Origin: Platanthera guangdongensis
Taxonomy: Eukaryota > Streptophyta > Magnoliopsida > Asparagales > Orchidaceae
Reading direction: 5' to 3'
Length of the DNA: 64,000 nt
Assembly (NCBI GenBank): GCA_039583875.1
Contig: CM077151.1
Coordinates: 20,418,326-20,482,325 of the forward strand
Shown here: one piece after another, positions 44,041-54,965 of the stretch
Position numbering within the stretch: the first letter of the stretch is position 1
Layout: every line of letters begins with the position of its first letter
Notes under the pieces: model-generated
Told to the model about the DNA's origin: nothing
Databases searched by the model: none
The model's input: the letters and a program-made list of their open reading frames with translations, nothing else
Program-made: the position numbers and the translations under genes

Positions 44041-44464
44041 TCAACATATACATATGAGTACTCAAAATAATCGTAAAAAAATATACATCAATATTATTAT
44101 TTTTATTTTGTAAAAAATGTATGTTTTATGTACAAAAATTAATTTTCAATCTCTTCTCTCTTTCTCTCTCTCCCTCTCTTTCTCTCTCCAATAAAAAAAT
44201 GAATGGCATCTCTTTAATGCAGCTCACTCTCTCTTCATCTCTTTAATGAGATTAGTGAATGAGGAGAGAGAATGATTGAATTGGTGATTGATGATGAATG
44301 GTCCCTATTAATCAATTATTATGAACAGTCAAGATTTTTTGAATGAATTTTTATTTCATTGATATTGACACACCATCATATTTCTTTTTAATATAGTATA
44401 TATATATATAGAATATATATAATATACGGGCTATCCTAAGGTACGTACCGTACGGTCAAGGAAA
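44041..44464. other. Simple-sequence-rich intron stretch
   Basis: A CT-rich tract (about 44150-44190) and TA repeats (about 44395-44430). No gene seen. Confidence 0.5.
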
Positions 44465-44633
44465 TTTGGGGGTCAAGATGATCTCAAAACGAAAAGTGAT
44501 CAACATGAAAGTTGTAGACCTCGGCGAGACGAACAACTTTCATGTTGATTTGGAGTCGTCTTGGACCTCGATTTGGGCCCCGAAATCGGGGGCGGCGGAC
44601 CTCGATTTGGGCCCCGAAATCTTGACCCCCAAA
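44465..44633. mobile_element. Foldback MITE, short copy 2
   Basis: Ends TTTGGGGGTCAAGAT and ATCTTGACCCCCAAA; the P module (GATCAACATGAAAGTTGT and inverse) is present once, followed by two GATTTGGGCCCCGAAATC repeats. It is a deletion derivative of the 2302-2803 type. Confidence 0.8.
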
Positions 44634-44689
44634 CACCCTTTGGTGCAACATTGGGCTTTTCAATTTTGCCCTTGCACCAAAGGGTGATT

Positions 44690-44893
44690 CACCCTTATGC
44701 CATGCAAAATGCGGCTGGGCCGGGCGGGCTGGGGCCGGCTTCGGGCGGGTGGGCGGGCGAAGCCCGCCCCGGCGGGCTTGGGCCAGCTTCGGGTGGGTGG
44801 GCGGGCGAAGCCCGCGGTGGGCGGCTGGGTACTGCGCGCTTGGCCGTAGGGCGGAGCCCCGTGTCGGGCACTTGTGTGTATATATATATATAA
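44690..44893. repeat. GC-rich hairpin repeat ending in (TG/TA)n
   Basis: GGGCGGGCGAAGCCCGCC hairpins, then GGGCGGAGCCCCGTGTCGGG and a TATATATATATA tract. Its right part is the inverse of 43869-43915. Confidence 0.68.
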
Positions 44894-44994
44894 ACTGCAC
44901 AGCATTTAACTCTTTGTTTATCATCTCAATACTTTTCAAAATTTCAGCTGAATATGTTGATATACTGTTTCTCATTTTTTTGGATGATCTTCAG

Positions 44995-45124
44995 ATTGTT
45001 GCACTGGAGAATGCCAGAAAGAGAACTATTGAAAAGATTGTATGGATTCAAAAACAGTATCGGGGTCTGCAAGTTCGCCGCCATTTCCAAGGGCTTAAGA
45101 AAGCAGTGATCACACTTCAGTCAT
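44995..45124 (+). CDS. Myosin VIII exon (start of lever arm, first IQ motif)
   Basis: This 130-bp exon enters in phase 0 and leaves after one base (T) of the next codon. It encodes IVALENARKRTIEKIVWIQK, then QYRGLQVRRHFQGLKKAVIT and LQS. IQKQYRGLQVRR fits the calmodulin-binding IQ consensus (IQ-x3-RG-x3-R). In class VIII myosins the converter sequence is followed directly by such a segment, so this exon continues 29600-29735. The acceptor is GATCTTCAG and the donor CAT|GTAAGG. The phase-1 end fits the L-Q-S-F/Y continuation of the family. Later IQ motifs, coiled coil and tail were not found in the remaining 18.9 kb. Confidence 0.88.
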
Positions 45125-45521
45125 GTAAGGCATATGTTTATTATGGTATATACCAACACATTTGTCGAATTTTTATCCCCTAATGACCCGATTGGTTCTA
45201 TTTTATTATTTTATCTCTTTACTAAATTACTTAGTGGAGAGAGAGTGTGTTGGTGTCACCTAGATAGGCTAGATTACATCATGGAGAGTCGATGCATATA
45301 ACAAGCAGAAGATGCACCAATATGTTCAGGAGAAAGAACAAAGGATTAGGAAGTAAAATGAATGGACCAATGGTAGCATAGCCAGAAATTCTAAAGAAAG
45401 ACATTTGTTAAAATCAGAAGAATTTTTTTGTGATTATATTCTATATATTCAACTATTATGTTAGAAAATCTCTAATGATTTAGTAGACCATGTTATATAA
45501 TTGCACTAAGTCAGTATTGAG
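45125..45521 (+). other. Start of the next myosin intron
   Basis: Begins GTAAGGCATA. AT-rich, no element recognised. The acceptor is not in the window. Confidence 0.6.
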
Positions 45522-45633
45522 TTATTTGTCCCCTTGTCCCAAATTGAAGTTATTTGTCCCCTTATCCCAAATTGAAGTTATTTGTCCCCTTATCCCAAAT
45601 TGAAGTTATTTGTCCCCTTGTCCCAAATTGAAG
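45522..45633. repeat. 28-bp tandem repeat, four copies
   Basis: Unit TTATTTGTCCCCTTATCCCA plus AATTGAAG, four times; copies differ by one G/A. Confidence 0.95.
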
Positions 45634-46059
45634 TTCTCCTGACGAAGTTGTATAATGATGCTGAAAAATTATAAGTTCACAAGAAATCGTCGACCGACGG
45701 TCAACGATTGGCGACCAGTTGCCCGAACATCGACTGCTATTTGATGACGGAATACTTTTTTGCTAACCGTGCTCTAGTTCATTCCCTCAGCTTTCACCAA
45801 TTGAACTCAAGAATCGTCATCCGCTGACCTTCCTTATTCACCAATCCCAGAACAACCTTTGCAGTAAGTCGAATAAATATCTGATCTTCGTTTGTCGATC
45901 GTGCTCTCAGTGATCGTCTACCGAGCTCTCCCTCAATCAGCTCTCCCTGAATGAAAACCTTCCTTATGCAAAACAGTGATCTCTTATCGCCATTTGCCGA
46001 CCATGCGCTCTTGGATCACCTACTGGATTTCAAATTTGGTGGGATTTTAAATATAGTCG

Positions 46060-46200
46060 TTATTGGTCAAGAAAAGGAAGGAGCTGACAAAATATCAATG
46101 AAATTTATTCCTATTAATAAACAAAGAGTTGACATCTTCACAAAACACCTTCGAACTAAATTAAATTGTCATATTTCATCAATGAGCTAGGGATGCTAGA
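46060..46200 (+). pseudogene. Copia RNase H C-terminal remnant
   Basis: MKFIPINKQRVDIFTKHL reads like the copia C-terminal ...DIFTK... segment. The remainder of the element is not visible. Flanks at 45634-46059 and 46201-46881 contain scattered GATCGTCGAT / GATCGCCGAT words but no assignable gene. Confidence 0.55.
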
Positions 46201-46886
46201 TAATATAGATTAAAAGAACTAGTAATCACTCGGTGTCTGTATTACTTCAACTTTCTTATATATGTGTCCATGCTCTTGCTAGTTTATCTTAAACATACTT
46301 GCTCGCTTATTAAACTATATGCACCCTAGTAAACCAAACACAATAGAAAATATGCATGACAAGAGTAATCTAAAAAGTCTCTTCTAGGCGGATAAGCTTA
46401 AAATTTCTCTTGAATTTTCTTGTCTGTTCTCGATCAATGATCGCAGATTGCCCGGTCACCGATCGTCGATCTACCCCTTCATTGATCGTCGATTGCCGAT
46501 AACCGCTCTTAGCCCTGATTGTCAATATCTTGATCTTCTACTTGTTTCAAGCCTCGTTCGTTGATCGCCGATTGTTGCCGCTTTTTGATGGTCGGTGATC
46601 GCGCACAAAAAAAATTGACTCCTTGGCTTCTCATAATTCTGTCTGCTTGAACTTTCTTTGTTCTGATTTTAACTTTAATACCTTGATTATTTAAGCTCTT
46701 TTGTCCTTCTGTGATCTCCTTTGCCCTCACAGAACAGTTTTCCCTCATCTCTTTCTTTCAAACCTTGTACTCTGGCTTTCTTTTTGCTTCAATGGAGGCG
46801 CATTAACAATGGTTTTGAGGTTGATTTGGGATCCTTCTTAATTGCGGATATAAAATACGGGAATGTGATTGGTCTCGTCAAGTAAG

Positions 46887-47017
46887 AGTTGAATATTTGT
46901 ATTTTATTTTGTTATTTTCTACTACGCTTTACACGTGATGTCACATGTCTCTTATCCTATATATGTATACCCCTTGTATTAAGGCATGATGATAGAATTT
47001 TTTTCTTATTCTCTACT
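46887..47017 (+). repeat. 5' LTR of copia G
   Basis: 131 bp, starting AGTTGAATATTTG and ending CTCTACT, with TATATATGTATA in the middle. The ends are AG...CT rather than TG...CA if the GTAAG duplication is real. Confidence 0.75.
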
Positions 47018-47028
47018 TGGTATCAGAT
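47018..47028 (+). promoter_or_regulatory. Primer-binding site of copia G
   Basis: TGGTATCAGAT immediately after the LTR; matches initiator-Met tRNA except the last base. Confidence 0.85.
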
Positions 47029-47459
47029 CCCAACGCCCTGATCCTGTCCGCTCCTCGTCGTTCCGCACCGCTCGTCTCGTTCATCATTCCGCCTCAGACC
47101 ACTCCGCTCAATCGCTCCAGTCCAATGAATTGTACGCTTCCTCCTAGGCCGCTCGGCCGCTCCAGTCGCGGCTTCCACCGAAGCCGCCGCTCTCGCCTAG
47201 GGCTCCCTCCAGAGCCGCCGCTCCTTTGGAGTCGTCGCTCTTCTGCCTCGTCCATTTGTTCGCAGCAACCAACGTCCCTCTCTGCCCGCTCTGCGGACAG
47301 TCCCTTGTCTCCATATGTTTTTTCCTCCATGGATGCTGCCGGAGACATCGTGGTCACATTCTTCGGTGTGCTCTCCGGTGGTAAGATCTAAGGGACGCTC
47401 GTAAGATATGATTTCTTCTGTCTTGATTTCTTTATCTTGCTAGTTTTCTTTGAAAGGTC

Positions 47460-48500
47460 ATCAATGGGTGATTCCTCTGATATTTCATCATCTCCTCGAA
47501 GCCACGACCAATTTGGTGATCGTCCTCAGATCCACGCACTGGCTCATTAAAGATCACTATTGTTGCCTTGGATGACATGAATTATCTTGAGTGGTTCATG
47601 GCGACACAACATGCTATATGAAGTCGCCTGTTATATGAACATATTGATGGAACTACTGTTGAGCCACCGCGTACCAATCCCTCATGGAAAAAATGGGATG
47701 CGGACAATTCCTTGGTTGTCTCACGGTTACTTCACTCTATGCCCCTTCAGATGTACCGCGGATACATGCTTCTGGATTCTGCTCACAAAATTTGAAAAAT
47801 GGTCTGTGACACCTACTCTCAGGTGAGGAGTTCGACACAGATTTATGAGCTCGCTCGCCGTGTTTTGGAGCGGAAGCAGGGAAGTATATCTATCTCTGCT
47901 TACTACTCGGAGTTCGAACGTCTTTATCATGAACTGGATTACTTCAACACCTTTACCGGTGCATCCACTGCAAATGCGCAGGCTTTTTAGAAGGATAAAG
48001 ACCGCTTTCGTGTTCACGTCTTTCTTTTGTAGCTCAATATGGAGTTTAATGTTGTTTGCATGTATGTCCTCCATCGCATGCTTCTTCCCTCTCTTAGGGA
48101 TGTCTTCAGTATGCTCCTTAGTATTGAGAATCGTCACCGCTCTCTTCATTCTTCTACTGATCATTCTGCTCTTGTTGGACAACTGTTTTCATCGACATCA
48201 TCTCTTCTACTAAGGACAATAGTTTTCATCTACATCCTCATCTTGCTCCACCTGGTCAGGGATTTGGTGCTCGTGGGAGAGACGGTCACCGTGGTTGTGG
48301 TCATCCGTCTAGTGCCCGCACATAATATTCCGTCTATTCGACTGAAGTTTATGAGGACAGGGGGCCTTTTTGTTGTGGAGTTAGAGGCATTCAATTGTTT
48401 GTTGCGTTCACTTTTCGACTCTACATCTGTTGATTCCACTGTTGCGTTTGCTACTTCAGGTATCTCGAGTGCCCATATTTTTCTTCCTCCCACTCCGAGT
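47460..48500 (+). pseudogene. Copia G gag
   Basis: Read in shifted pieces: VALDDMNYLEWFMATQHAI near 47570, SWKKWDADNSLVVSRLLHSM near 47685, and RGYMLLDSAHKIWKMVCDTY near 47757. The open piece 47799-47987 reads MVCDTYSQVRSSTQIYELAR, then QGSISISAYYSEFERLYHEL, a UBN2-type gag. Beyond 48000 the reading moves frame and a knuckle was not identified. The leader (47029-47450) has Pro/Ser/Arg-rich frames without known domains. Confidence 0.75.
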
Positions 48501-49071
48501 GAATCATTGACTCGGGTGTCACTGATCACATGACCGGCTTTGCCTCCGGTTTTACCCCCTATACTTCTCTCTGTCTGTGATAAGGTTATTGTTGTCAATG
48601 GTTCTCTTTCCTCTATCGTTTGGTAGTGGTAGGAATGTTGGCGGACTGTACTTGTTGAACCAACAGTTGTCTTTCATTGTTTTCTTTACCACCCGTGCTT
48701 CTACTCTGCATGACATCCGGCGCTGACATCTTCGTCTTTGTCACTCTTCTACTTTATATCTTATCAAACTATTTCTTGCTTTCTGTTGCTTAATAAAGTC
48801 GTTTACTTGTGACACATGTGAACTATTAAAACATGTTCGGCATAGTCTCAGTCATGTTTCTTTTTCAAGTTCTTGGCTGTTTGATGTGATTCACTCTGAT
48901 TTTTGGGCTTATTGATTGTTATTCTCGTACTATGTGGCTCTATTTGTTAAAACAGAGGAGTGAAGTGTTTTCTTGCTTTTGTTCCTTCCTTTTATCAAAT
49001 AGTTATGATACGGTTTAATGACACAATTCATGATCTTCGTAGTGATAATGGTGGGGAGTATGATCGGGATG
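48501..49071 (+). pseudogene. Copia G protease and start of integrase
   Basis: The protease site IDSGVTDHMTGFA is at 48506-48545 (DSG at 48509-48517). The GAG-pre-integrase words HLRLCHSST and CDTCELLKH are near 48725-48830. The integrase starts VIHSDFW near 48880, and DNGGEYD is near 49050, where the solo LTR interrupts. Stops and shifts are frequent. Confidence 0.75.
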
Positions 49072-49076
49072 CGTTT

Positions 49077-50753
49077 TGATGTGGAGAAGCCCGCCCGACC
49101 CGTTCGGGTCTACTCCCGGCGACCTCGGGCTCAGTGACGATCGGAACCGCTCATTTTGAGTGGCTCATCATTTATAGTATTTTTGTCTCTTGTATTTTAT
49201 TTTGAGTTGTATTTTTTTTATTTTTTTAGTCGGAGCGCCGGCCAATCATAGCCGTTCATTGCTCCCTAGAAAAGTTATAAATAGAGGGCGAGGGCTCTCA
49301 TTAAATGGATTGAAGATTGGAGTATAGAAATCCAATCCTTGATCACTTTGATGTCGAAGCCGACTCCGGGTGCGTAGCCCGGATTTCTTCTCTCCTTCCT
49401 ACCCTTGGTTGGCCAAGCCATTTTCCTCTATTATTGGCCGGCCAATTAATCCCTCCATCACCACTCCATCTACAGCAGCCCAAGACAGCTTCATCCTTCC
49501 ATAACTTCAGCCAGCAACCTCCTCAATCCTCCTTCCCCTCTCCTCCTATGGTTACAGAAGCCGCCTTTCTTCCCCACTGGAAGCAGCTAGCCCAAGGGCC
49601 CCTTCTTCCCCATAGCAGCAGCCAGTCACTTCACCCCATCCTCTCCCTTGCCGCAGATCCATCACTGCCAACTCCCTCCCTCCAAAACAGCCCCTATTAC
49701 CCCATAAAGCATCTCTGGCGATCATTGGAATACATTTCCGGCCACCCCGACAGTTCCCCACTATTTTCCCTTCAATTTCCCACTAAATTTCATTTTCCGT
49801 CGATCGCCGGAAAACACTTCCGGCGACCACCTCCGGCGATCACCCCGGCCACCATCAGCCATCAGCCGTCATTTCCACTACCCCATAACTTCCATAACTC
49901 CCCATTATTCCCCCACACTTCCACTCTCCTAAATTTAGAAATCTAATTCCTCAATTTAAGTGAACCAATTCTATTTTTACCCCATAACTTCCATAACTCC
50001 CATTAATCCCTCTCCCACGTTTTCTATTTTTAGTCCACCACATTCCCACTTCTGAACTTCACCCATTCCCCAGCCCCTTCACACGTGGATCCACAACTAA
50101 CACCCTTTCCCCTCTCCTCAATTCTTCACCCAGCCAGCCCACATCCTTCTCCCCATCTCACGCCTGATACCCCATCCCAACCGCCCAGCCCCATTCCCTG
50201 CAACCCTTATACGGGGAACCTTATTGTTTTTCTCCCTCCTCTCATTGCCGCCCACACCCACTGCAGGAACTCAACTCCAGCTGCTTAGTGCCCTCTCTAC
50301 CGCCCAAAACCTGCTGCCAGAAACTGTTTTCTGCTGCCCAGATTTCTGAAAAATAGCAGTTTATGAGTTGCATATTGAAGAAAGTTGCCCCGAATAGTCC
50401 TCCAAACGTGCCCCAGCCCTCCCCCTCAATTAGTCGTCCAGTTCAAAGGTGTGTTGTATATTTTCTTAGCATTGGGTCTTGTTTTTATTCTCTTCTTGTA
50501 AGGATAGACAATCATAACTCTTGTTTCAATTGTTTTAATCTTTGTAATTTCTCATTATATTAGTAATTATTCTCGTGCACTCTCGCGCTCGTATGCTTCT
50601 CTTTCTCGCCTTGTTTTTAAATGTTTTAATTCAATGGTGGAAAATCCAGTTCTATGGTTGGTAAATATTATTTCGCAAGTTTGAATTCGCCAGACATTTG
50701 CATTAAATTTGCATATAGCCTTAGTGTTTTCCTTAGAGCCTTACCATGCGTCA
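49077..50753. mobile_element. Solo LTR (gypsy-type) in copia G integrase
   Basis: TGATGTGGAGAAG to CATGCGTCA, 1677 bp, flanked by CGTTT (49072-49076 and 50754-50758). Removing it restores D-A-F-G-A-Y-L-A-E in the integrase. It contains a TTATAAATAG box at about 49275 and a C-rich untranslated-like part. Size and TGATGT start resemble the LTRs of gypsy B and C. Confidence 0.85.
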
Positions 50754-50758
50754 CGTTT

Positions 50759-52188
50759 GGTGCCTATCTTGCCGAACATGACATTCTTCACCAAACCACT
50801 TGTGTCCGCACTTCTACTCAAAATAAAGTGGCAGAATGAAAAAATAAGTACTTGAGGTCGCTCGGTGTTTGTTTATTGTCATGCACCTTCCTAAGTTCTA
50901 TTGGTGTGATGCAGTTTTAATTGCAGCTTGTCTCATTAATCGTCTACCGTCTCGCTCCCTTCATTGTGATATGCATCTTTTTCATTTATCCCGGAAACAC
51001 ACTACCCACATCTCACACATCTCTCCTCGCATATTTGGTTATGTCCGCTTTGATCATGTCCATACCCCTCATCAACATAAGTTAGACGCTCGTTCTCTTA
51101 AATGTATTTTTGTTGGCTACTCTCCTGCCACCAAAGGTTATCAGTGTTATCACCCTCCTACTTGTCGCTTCTACTACACCGTTGATGTTACTTTTTCTGA
51201 GAGGTGTCGTATTTTGGTCCTCGTCACGGGGAGATGTGTAGTAATATTGACCGGACCTTCGACTTTCCTCTTTTGATAGTTTCTTCTCCACACATTCCTC
51301 CTACACCTGCTCCTCTTTCTTCAATCCTACTTTTATTTCTCCAAGTACTGTTCATCCTACTTCTATTCATGCTATATTATATACATACTCTCGCAGACCT
51401 CGTACCGCTGAGCAAGTTACCGTCTATGGATGTCCCACCAGTTTCGGTGCCCGCTTCTGCTTCAAATTCGTATGATGACCTTCATGCTCCCCTCGCTCTT
51501 CTTAAAGGTAATATTGGTGGCACCAAACACCCCATTGCCAATTACATTTGTTACCATCACCTTTCTCATACTCACAGAGCTTTTATCTCATCTCTTTTCT
51601 CTATTGTGATTCCTAAGACTTGACAGGAGTCTATTCAAATGCCTGAGTGGAAGCATGCTATAAAAAATGATATGTGTGTTTTGGGAACATGGCAACTTGT
51701 GAGTCTTCCCACTAGGAAGCGAATAGTTGGATCACGCTGAATTTTTTATGTTAAGCAAAATCAAGATGGGGTGGTGGAGCGATATAAAGCATGTTTGGTC
51801 GCTCAAGGTTATACACAAACACAAGGAATGGAATACCAAGAAACCTTTGCTCTTGTTGCAAAGATGAATTCTATCAATGTGATCCTCTCTTGTGCTACAT
51901 GTCTCGGGTGGGAGTTACAACAGTTTGATGTCAAAAATGTCTTCTTGCATGGTGATCTGGAAGAAGATGTCTACATGACTATCCCACCTGGCTTTACCAA
52001 AGGAGGGTCCATTGAAAAGGTCTGTTGTCTGCAGAAATCTCAATATGGCCTGAAACAATCCCTTAGAGTCTGGTTTGGACGGTTTCACAAAACCACAACT
52101 AGGTTATACTCCAGGACATGCTGATCATACTCACTTTATCAAGAGAAGAGGAACTCACATATCAATACTCATTGTATGCGTGGATGAC
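50759..52188 (+). pseudogene. Copia G integrase end and RT start
   Basis: It resumes with AYLAEHDILHQTTCVRT, then QNKVAE and, after a stop and frameshift, VMHLPKFYWCDAVLIAACLI and NRLPSRSL. IFGYVRFDHVHTPHQHKLDA and CIFVGYSPATKGYQCYHP are the integrase C-terminal words. The RT begins MPEWKHAIKNDM near 51640, with a TGA at 51738-51740 replacing Trp (GSR-W-IFYVK), then an open piece WELQQFDVKNVFLHGDLEED and ILIVCVDDIIV (active-site V-D-D present) cut by the second solo LTR. Confidence 0.82.
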
Positions 52189-52193
52189 ATCAT

Positions 52194-52923
52194 TGTTGAA
52201 ACTCGGATACCGATTCAACGGAGTTCGGACTGGGAGGGAACAATTCAAGTTACTTGGCGCGTCGTCGGGTGCTCAAGGCAGGTCAATTCGAATTCGGATT
52301 CAGCCTTCACTAATTCGAGGTGGTTGTCTCCACAAATCCGGTGAGCTGCAGCGTGGAGGTCCCACCGCTCACCTGGAAGCGTGTATCGTGTCTCCCCCCC
52401 CCCCCCCAAGTCAAAGGCTGAGCTTGGCACCTTGGATGGCACGGAGCAAGAACTCCCCGAAATTCAGGAGTTCTGGGAGGCTGGGTCTGCCTCTCCAAGG
52501 TGCTTTGAGGATCTATTTATAGGCAAACCCCAAACCCAGGGGCAAAATCGTCTTTATGGCCTGCAGATAGTGGCCTCTGCCTTTTGGTTTTTGCTATTGG
52601 CACTCCTGATTTGTCTGCGGATAGCGGAATCCTGTTGTTTAAGATGACTATGGGCAGACAAGGCTGAAATACGAGTAGACGGAAGGGAGGACTGCTCCCC
52701 TCGCTGAGGCGAGTTCACAAAGAGGGTGGTATCGCCTCTCCTGTGTGCGCATCGGCTCGCGGTCGCCCTTCCCCAAGGGACTCATTCAGCGAGCTGGTAA
52801 CTGGCTGGGGAGTCCAACTCGCGGTCGTCGAGGTCGCCTCTCCTGACCTAGTTTCTTTTGATGGGCTTACACTGCCCTAGTTGGGCACTGTCTGGATTGG
52901 GGTCGCTAAATTTAGGTTGTACA
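52194..52923. mobile_element. Solo LTR in copia G RT, right after the catalytic motif
   Basis: TGTTGAAACTCGG to GGTTGTACA, 730 bp, flanked by ATCAT (52189-52193 and 52924-52928). Removing it restores V-D-D-I-I-I-T-G-N-D. It holds a CTATTTATAGG box near 52514 and a 14-C run at 52395-52408. Confidence 0.87.
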
Positions 52924-52928
52924 ATCAT

Positions 52929-53872
52929 CATTACAGGAAATGACCTTGTGGAAATCATGTCATTTGAAAGAATAATTGGGCAAAGAATTTGAAGCCAAAG
53001 ATCTGAGAAAGTCGAAATACTTCTTGGGGATTGAAGTAGTAAGGTCTCATCGGGGGATATTCATCTCTCAGAGAAAGTATACTCTTGATCTTCTTGGGAA
53101 AATTGGTATGTTTGGGTTTTCTCCCGTGGATACACACATTGAGGCTAATCGCAAGATTGATGTTGATACTAAAGTGGAGAAAGTTGAAATCTCAAGGTAC
53201 CAATGATTGGTTGGGAGACTCATATACTTATCTCGTACTCGCCCTGATATTATGTATGTCATGGGCCTCCTAAGTAGATTCATCCACTTCCCACAATTCT
53301 CCATTACCAGGTTGCATATCGAGTGTTAAGATACCTCCAGAAGTCTCCAGGGCGTAGGATTCTGTTATGTGCTAATCAACTTTTAAAAATTGAAATGTTT
53401 ACAGATATTGATTTGGTTGGTAGCCAAGATGATAGAAAATCTATTATCGGATATTGCTCATTTATGGGTGGAAATCTTGTGTCTTGGAAGAGCAAAAAAT
53501 AGAATATTGTTGCTCGCTCAAGTGTCGAAGCAGAGTATATTGTTATGGCACAAGGAGTATGTGAGGAATTTTGATTAAAGACAATTCTCCGGGATGTGAG
53601 ACTCCAGGTGAACAAACATGTTACAATTCATTACGAAAAAAATTGTCATCAATATTGCTCACAATCTGGTTCAACATGATAGGACGAAGCATGTTAAAAT
53701 GGACAGACATTTCATCAAAGATCACCTAGACAAGGACAATATTTGTACACTTTTTGTGAATTCTCAAGATCAACTGGCCGACATCTTCACGAAAGGATTA
53801 AGCCATGACAACTTTATGGACAATACTGTCAGTTTGGGAATGATTGATAAATACTCCCAACTTGAGGCGGAG
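52929..53872 (+). pseudogene. Copia G RT end and RNase H
   Basis: KDLRKSKYFLGIEVVRSHRG and ISQRKYTLDLLGKIGM continue the RT. LVGRLIYLSRTRPDIMYVMG follows a TGA (CGA to TGA) near 53206. RNase H reads FTDIDLVGSQDDRKSIIGYC, GGNLVSWKSKK, SSVEAEY and HVKMDRHFIKDHL. The TGA at 53572-53574 replaces Trp in EEF-W-LKT. The end is ADIFTKGLSHDNF, and a GGCGGAG purine tract precedes the LTR. Confidence 0.83.
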
Positions 53873-54005
53873 AGTTGAATATATGTATTTTATTTTGTTA
53901 TTTTTTGTTACGCTTTACACTTGATATGTTACGTGTCTCCTATCCTATATATGTAGTCCCCCTTGTATTAGGTCATGATGATAGTTTTTTTTTCTATTCT
54001 CTATT
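53873..54005 (+). repeat. 3' LTR of copia G
   Basis: 133 bp, AGTTGAATATATG to CTCTATT; near-match to 46887-47017. Confidence 0.78.
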
Positions 54006-54010
54006 GTAAG

Positions 54011-54965
54011 TAGGACTGGAATTTCGGCTTCAAAAAAGGACCAAATATTTTTCTTGAGGCCCTATAAATGTGCTCCTCACTTTGAGTAGTGGGAGACACC
54101 ATGACTTGCAGTGTCACCGATTCACTGGTGCAGAGATTACCCTAACTCACTCATCTTTGCGTATCAATCTACAGTTAGGCGAGGTGGTAGATGAATTTAT
54201 TAGGTTTACTTCACATGAGGTGGATGAGGCAAGGATTCTGTTGAATTATGCAGGTGACAAGCTCCCAGGGACTTGGTGACTGCTATGAGTTTAGCCAGAT
54301 TGTGTGCCCGTCAATTTCAGCTGGCTCAAGAGACCTACTTCATCACGAGCACATGGACTCAAGAGAGATGTGTCGCGGGCACCCCAAACCCCAAGATCCG
54401 TTGACCGTCTCGTGCAAAAATGTCTGATCAAAAATGTCTGATCGACGTGCACAAGAATTATGTTATAACTGTGATGAGTTGTATATTTGCGAACACCGGT
54501 GCAAAAGACTTTTTTATCTGCACGTGGAAGACTATGATGAGGAAAGCGTCGATCGATGATTAGCACCGTCATTGATCTCTCTTGAGCTTGAGGACAAGCT
54601 CTTTATGAACGAAGGGAGAGATGTTATGGGTTTCGTGCCTGGGTATTATGTCATTCGTCTTCGGGTTGTATTATGTCATCTCTTATTATACTGTGTTTTT
54701 TATTTATCATTTATGTCGCAGTCCAAATGTTGGGGGATTAATTATGTATATGCCCTTGTATCCTCTATTTAAAGGACCACTTGGGTCTTGCAAATGCAAG
54801 CAAGAAGTATTTTATTTCCTTTGTCCCCCCTTTGATGAGATTGTGGTATCTCTCTCCTCCCGAGCACAGCACACCTAGGCAGCTGCAGTTCCGACTCCAT
54901 AGTACCCTCCGCCGCTGTTATCTCCTCTTGCGACGCTACTGCTATTAGGGGAAAATCCCATAACA
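54011..54965 (+). mobile_element. Pol-less Ty3/gypsy element I (gag remnant plus 3' LTR)
   Basis: Gag pieces are read near 54150-54340 (LNYAGDKLPG, then MSLARLCARQFQLAQETY). A knuckle-like LCYNCDELYICEHRCKRLFY lies at about 54463-54520. About 120 bp later LELEDKLFMNEGRDVMG runs into the LTR at 54622. Protease to integrase are absent. Same junction type as gypsy E. The 5' end is not resolved. Confidence 0.75.
54622..54965 (+). repeat. 3' LTR of gypsy I
   Basis: 344 bp, TGTTATGGGTT to CCCATAACA; same family as 27493-27837, moderately diverged. Confidence 0.8.

Larger units (their letters stand above)
29736..44994 (+). other. Myosin VIII intron, 15.3 kb, GC-AG
   Basis: It begins GCATGTGCC and ends GGATGATCTTCAG. 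It is phase 0. It contains a 5S-derived cluster, gypsy C, a copia D fragment, a short LTR element and MITEs. Sequence at 29736-30520 is AT-rich with nothing recognised. Confidence 0.72.
46887..54005 (+). mobile_element. Ty1/copia element G with two inserted solo LTRs
   Basis: LTRs 46887-47017 and 53873-54005, with the duplication GTAAG at 46882-46886 and 54006-54010. A primer site abuts the 5' LTR. Gag, protease, integrase, RT and RNase H follow in order. Solo LTRs at 49077-50753 and 52194-52923 interrupt integrase and RT. Removing them leaves about 4.7 kb. Confidence 0.87.
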
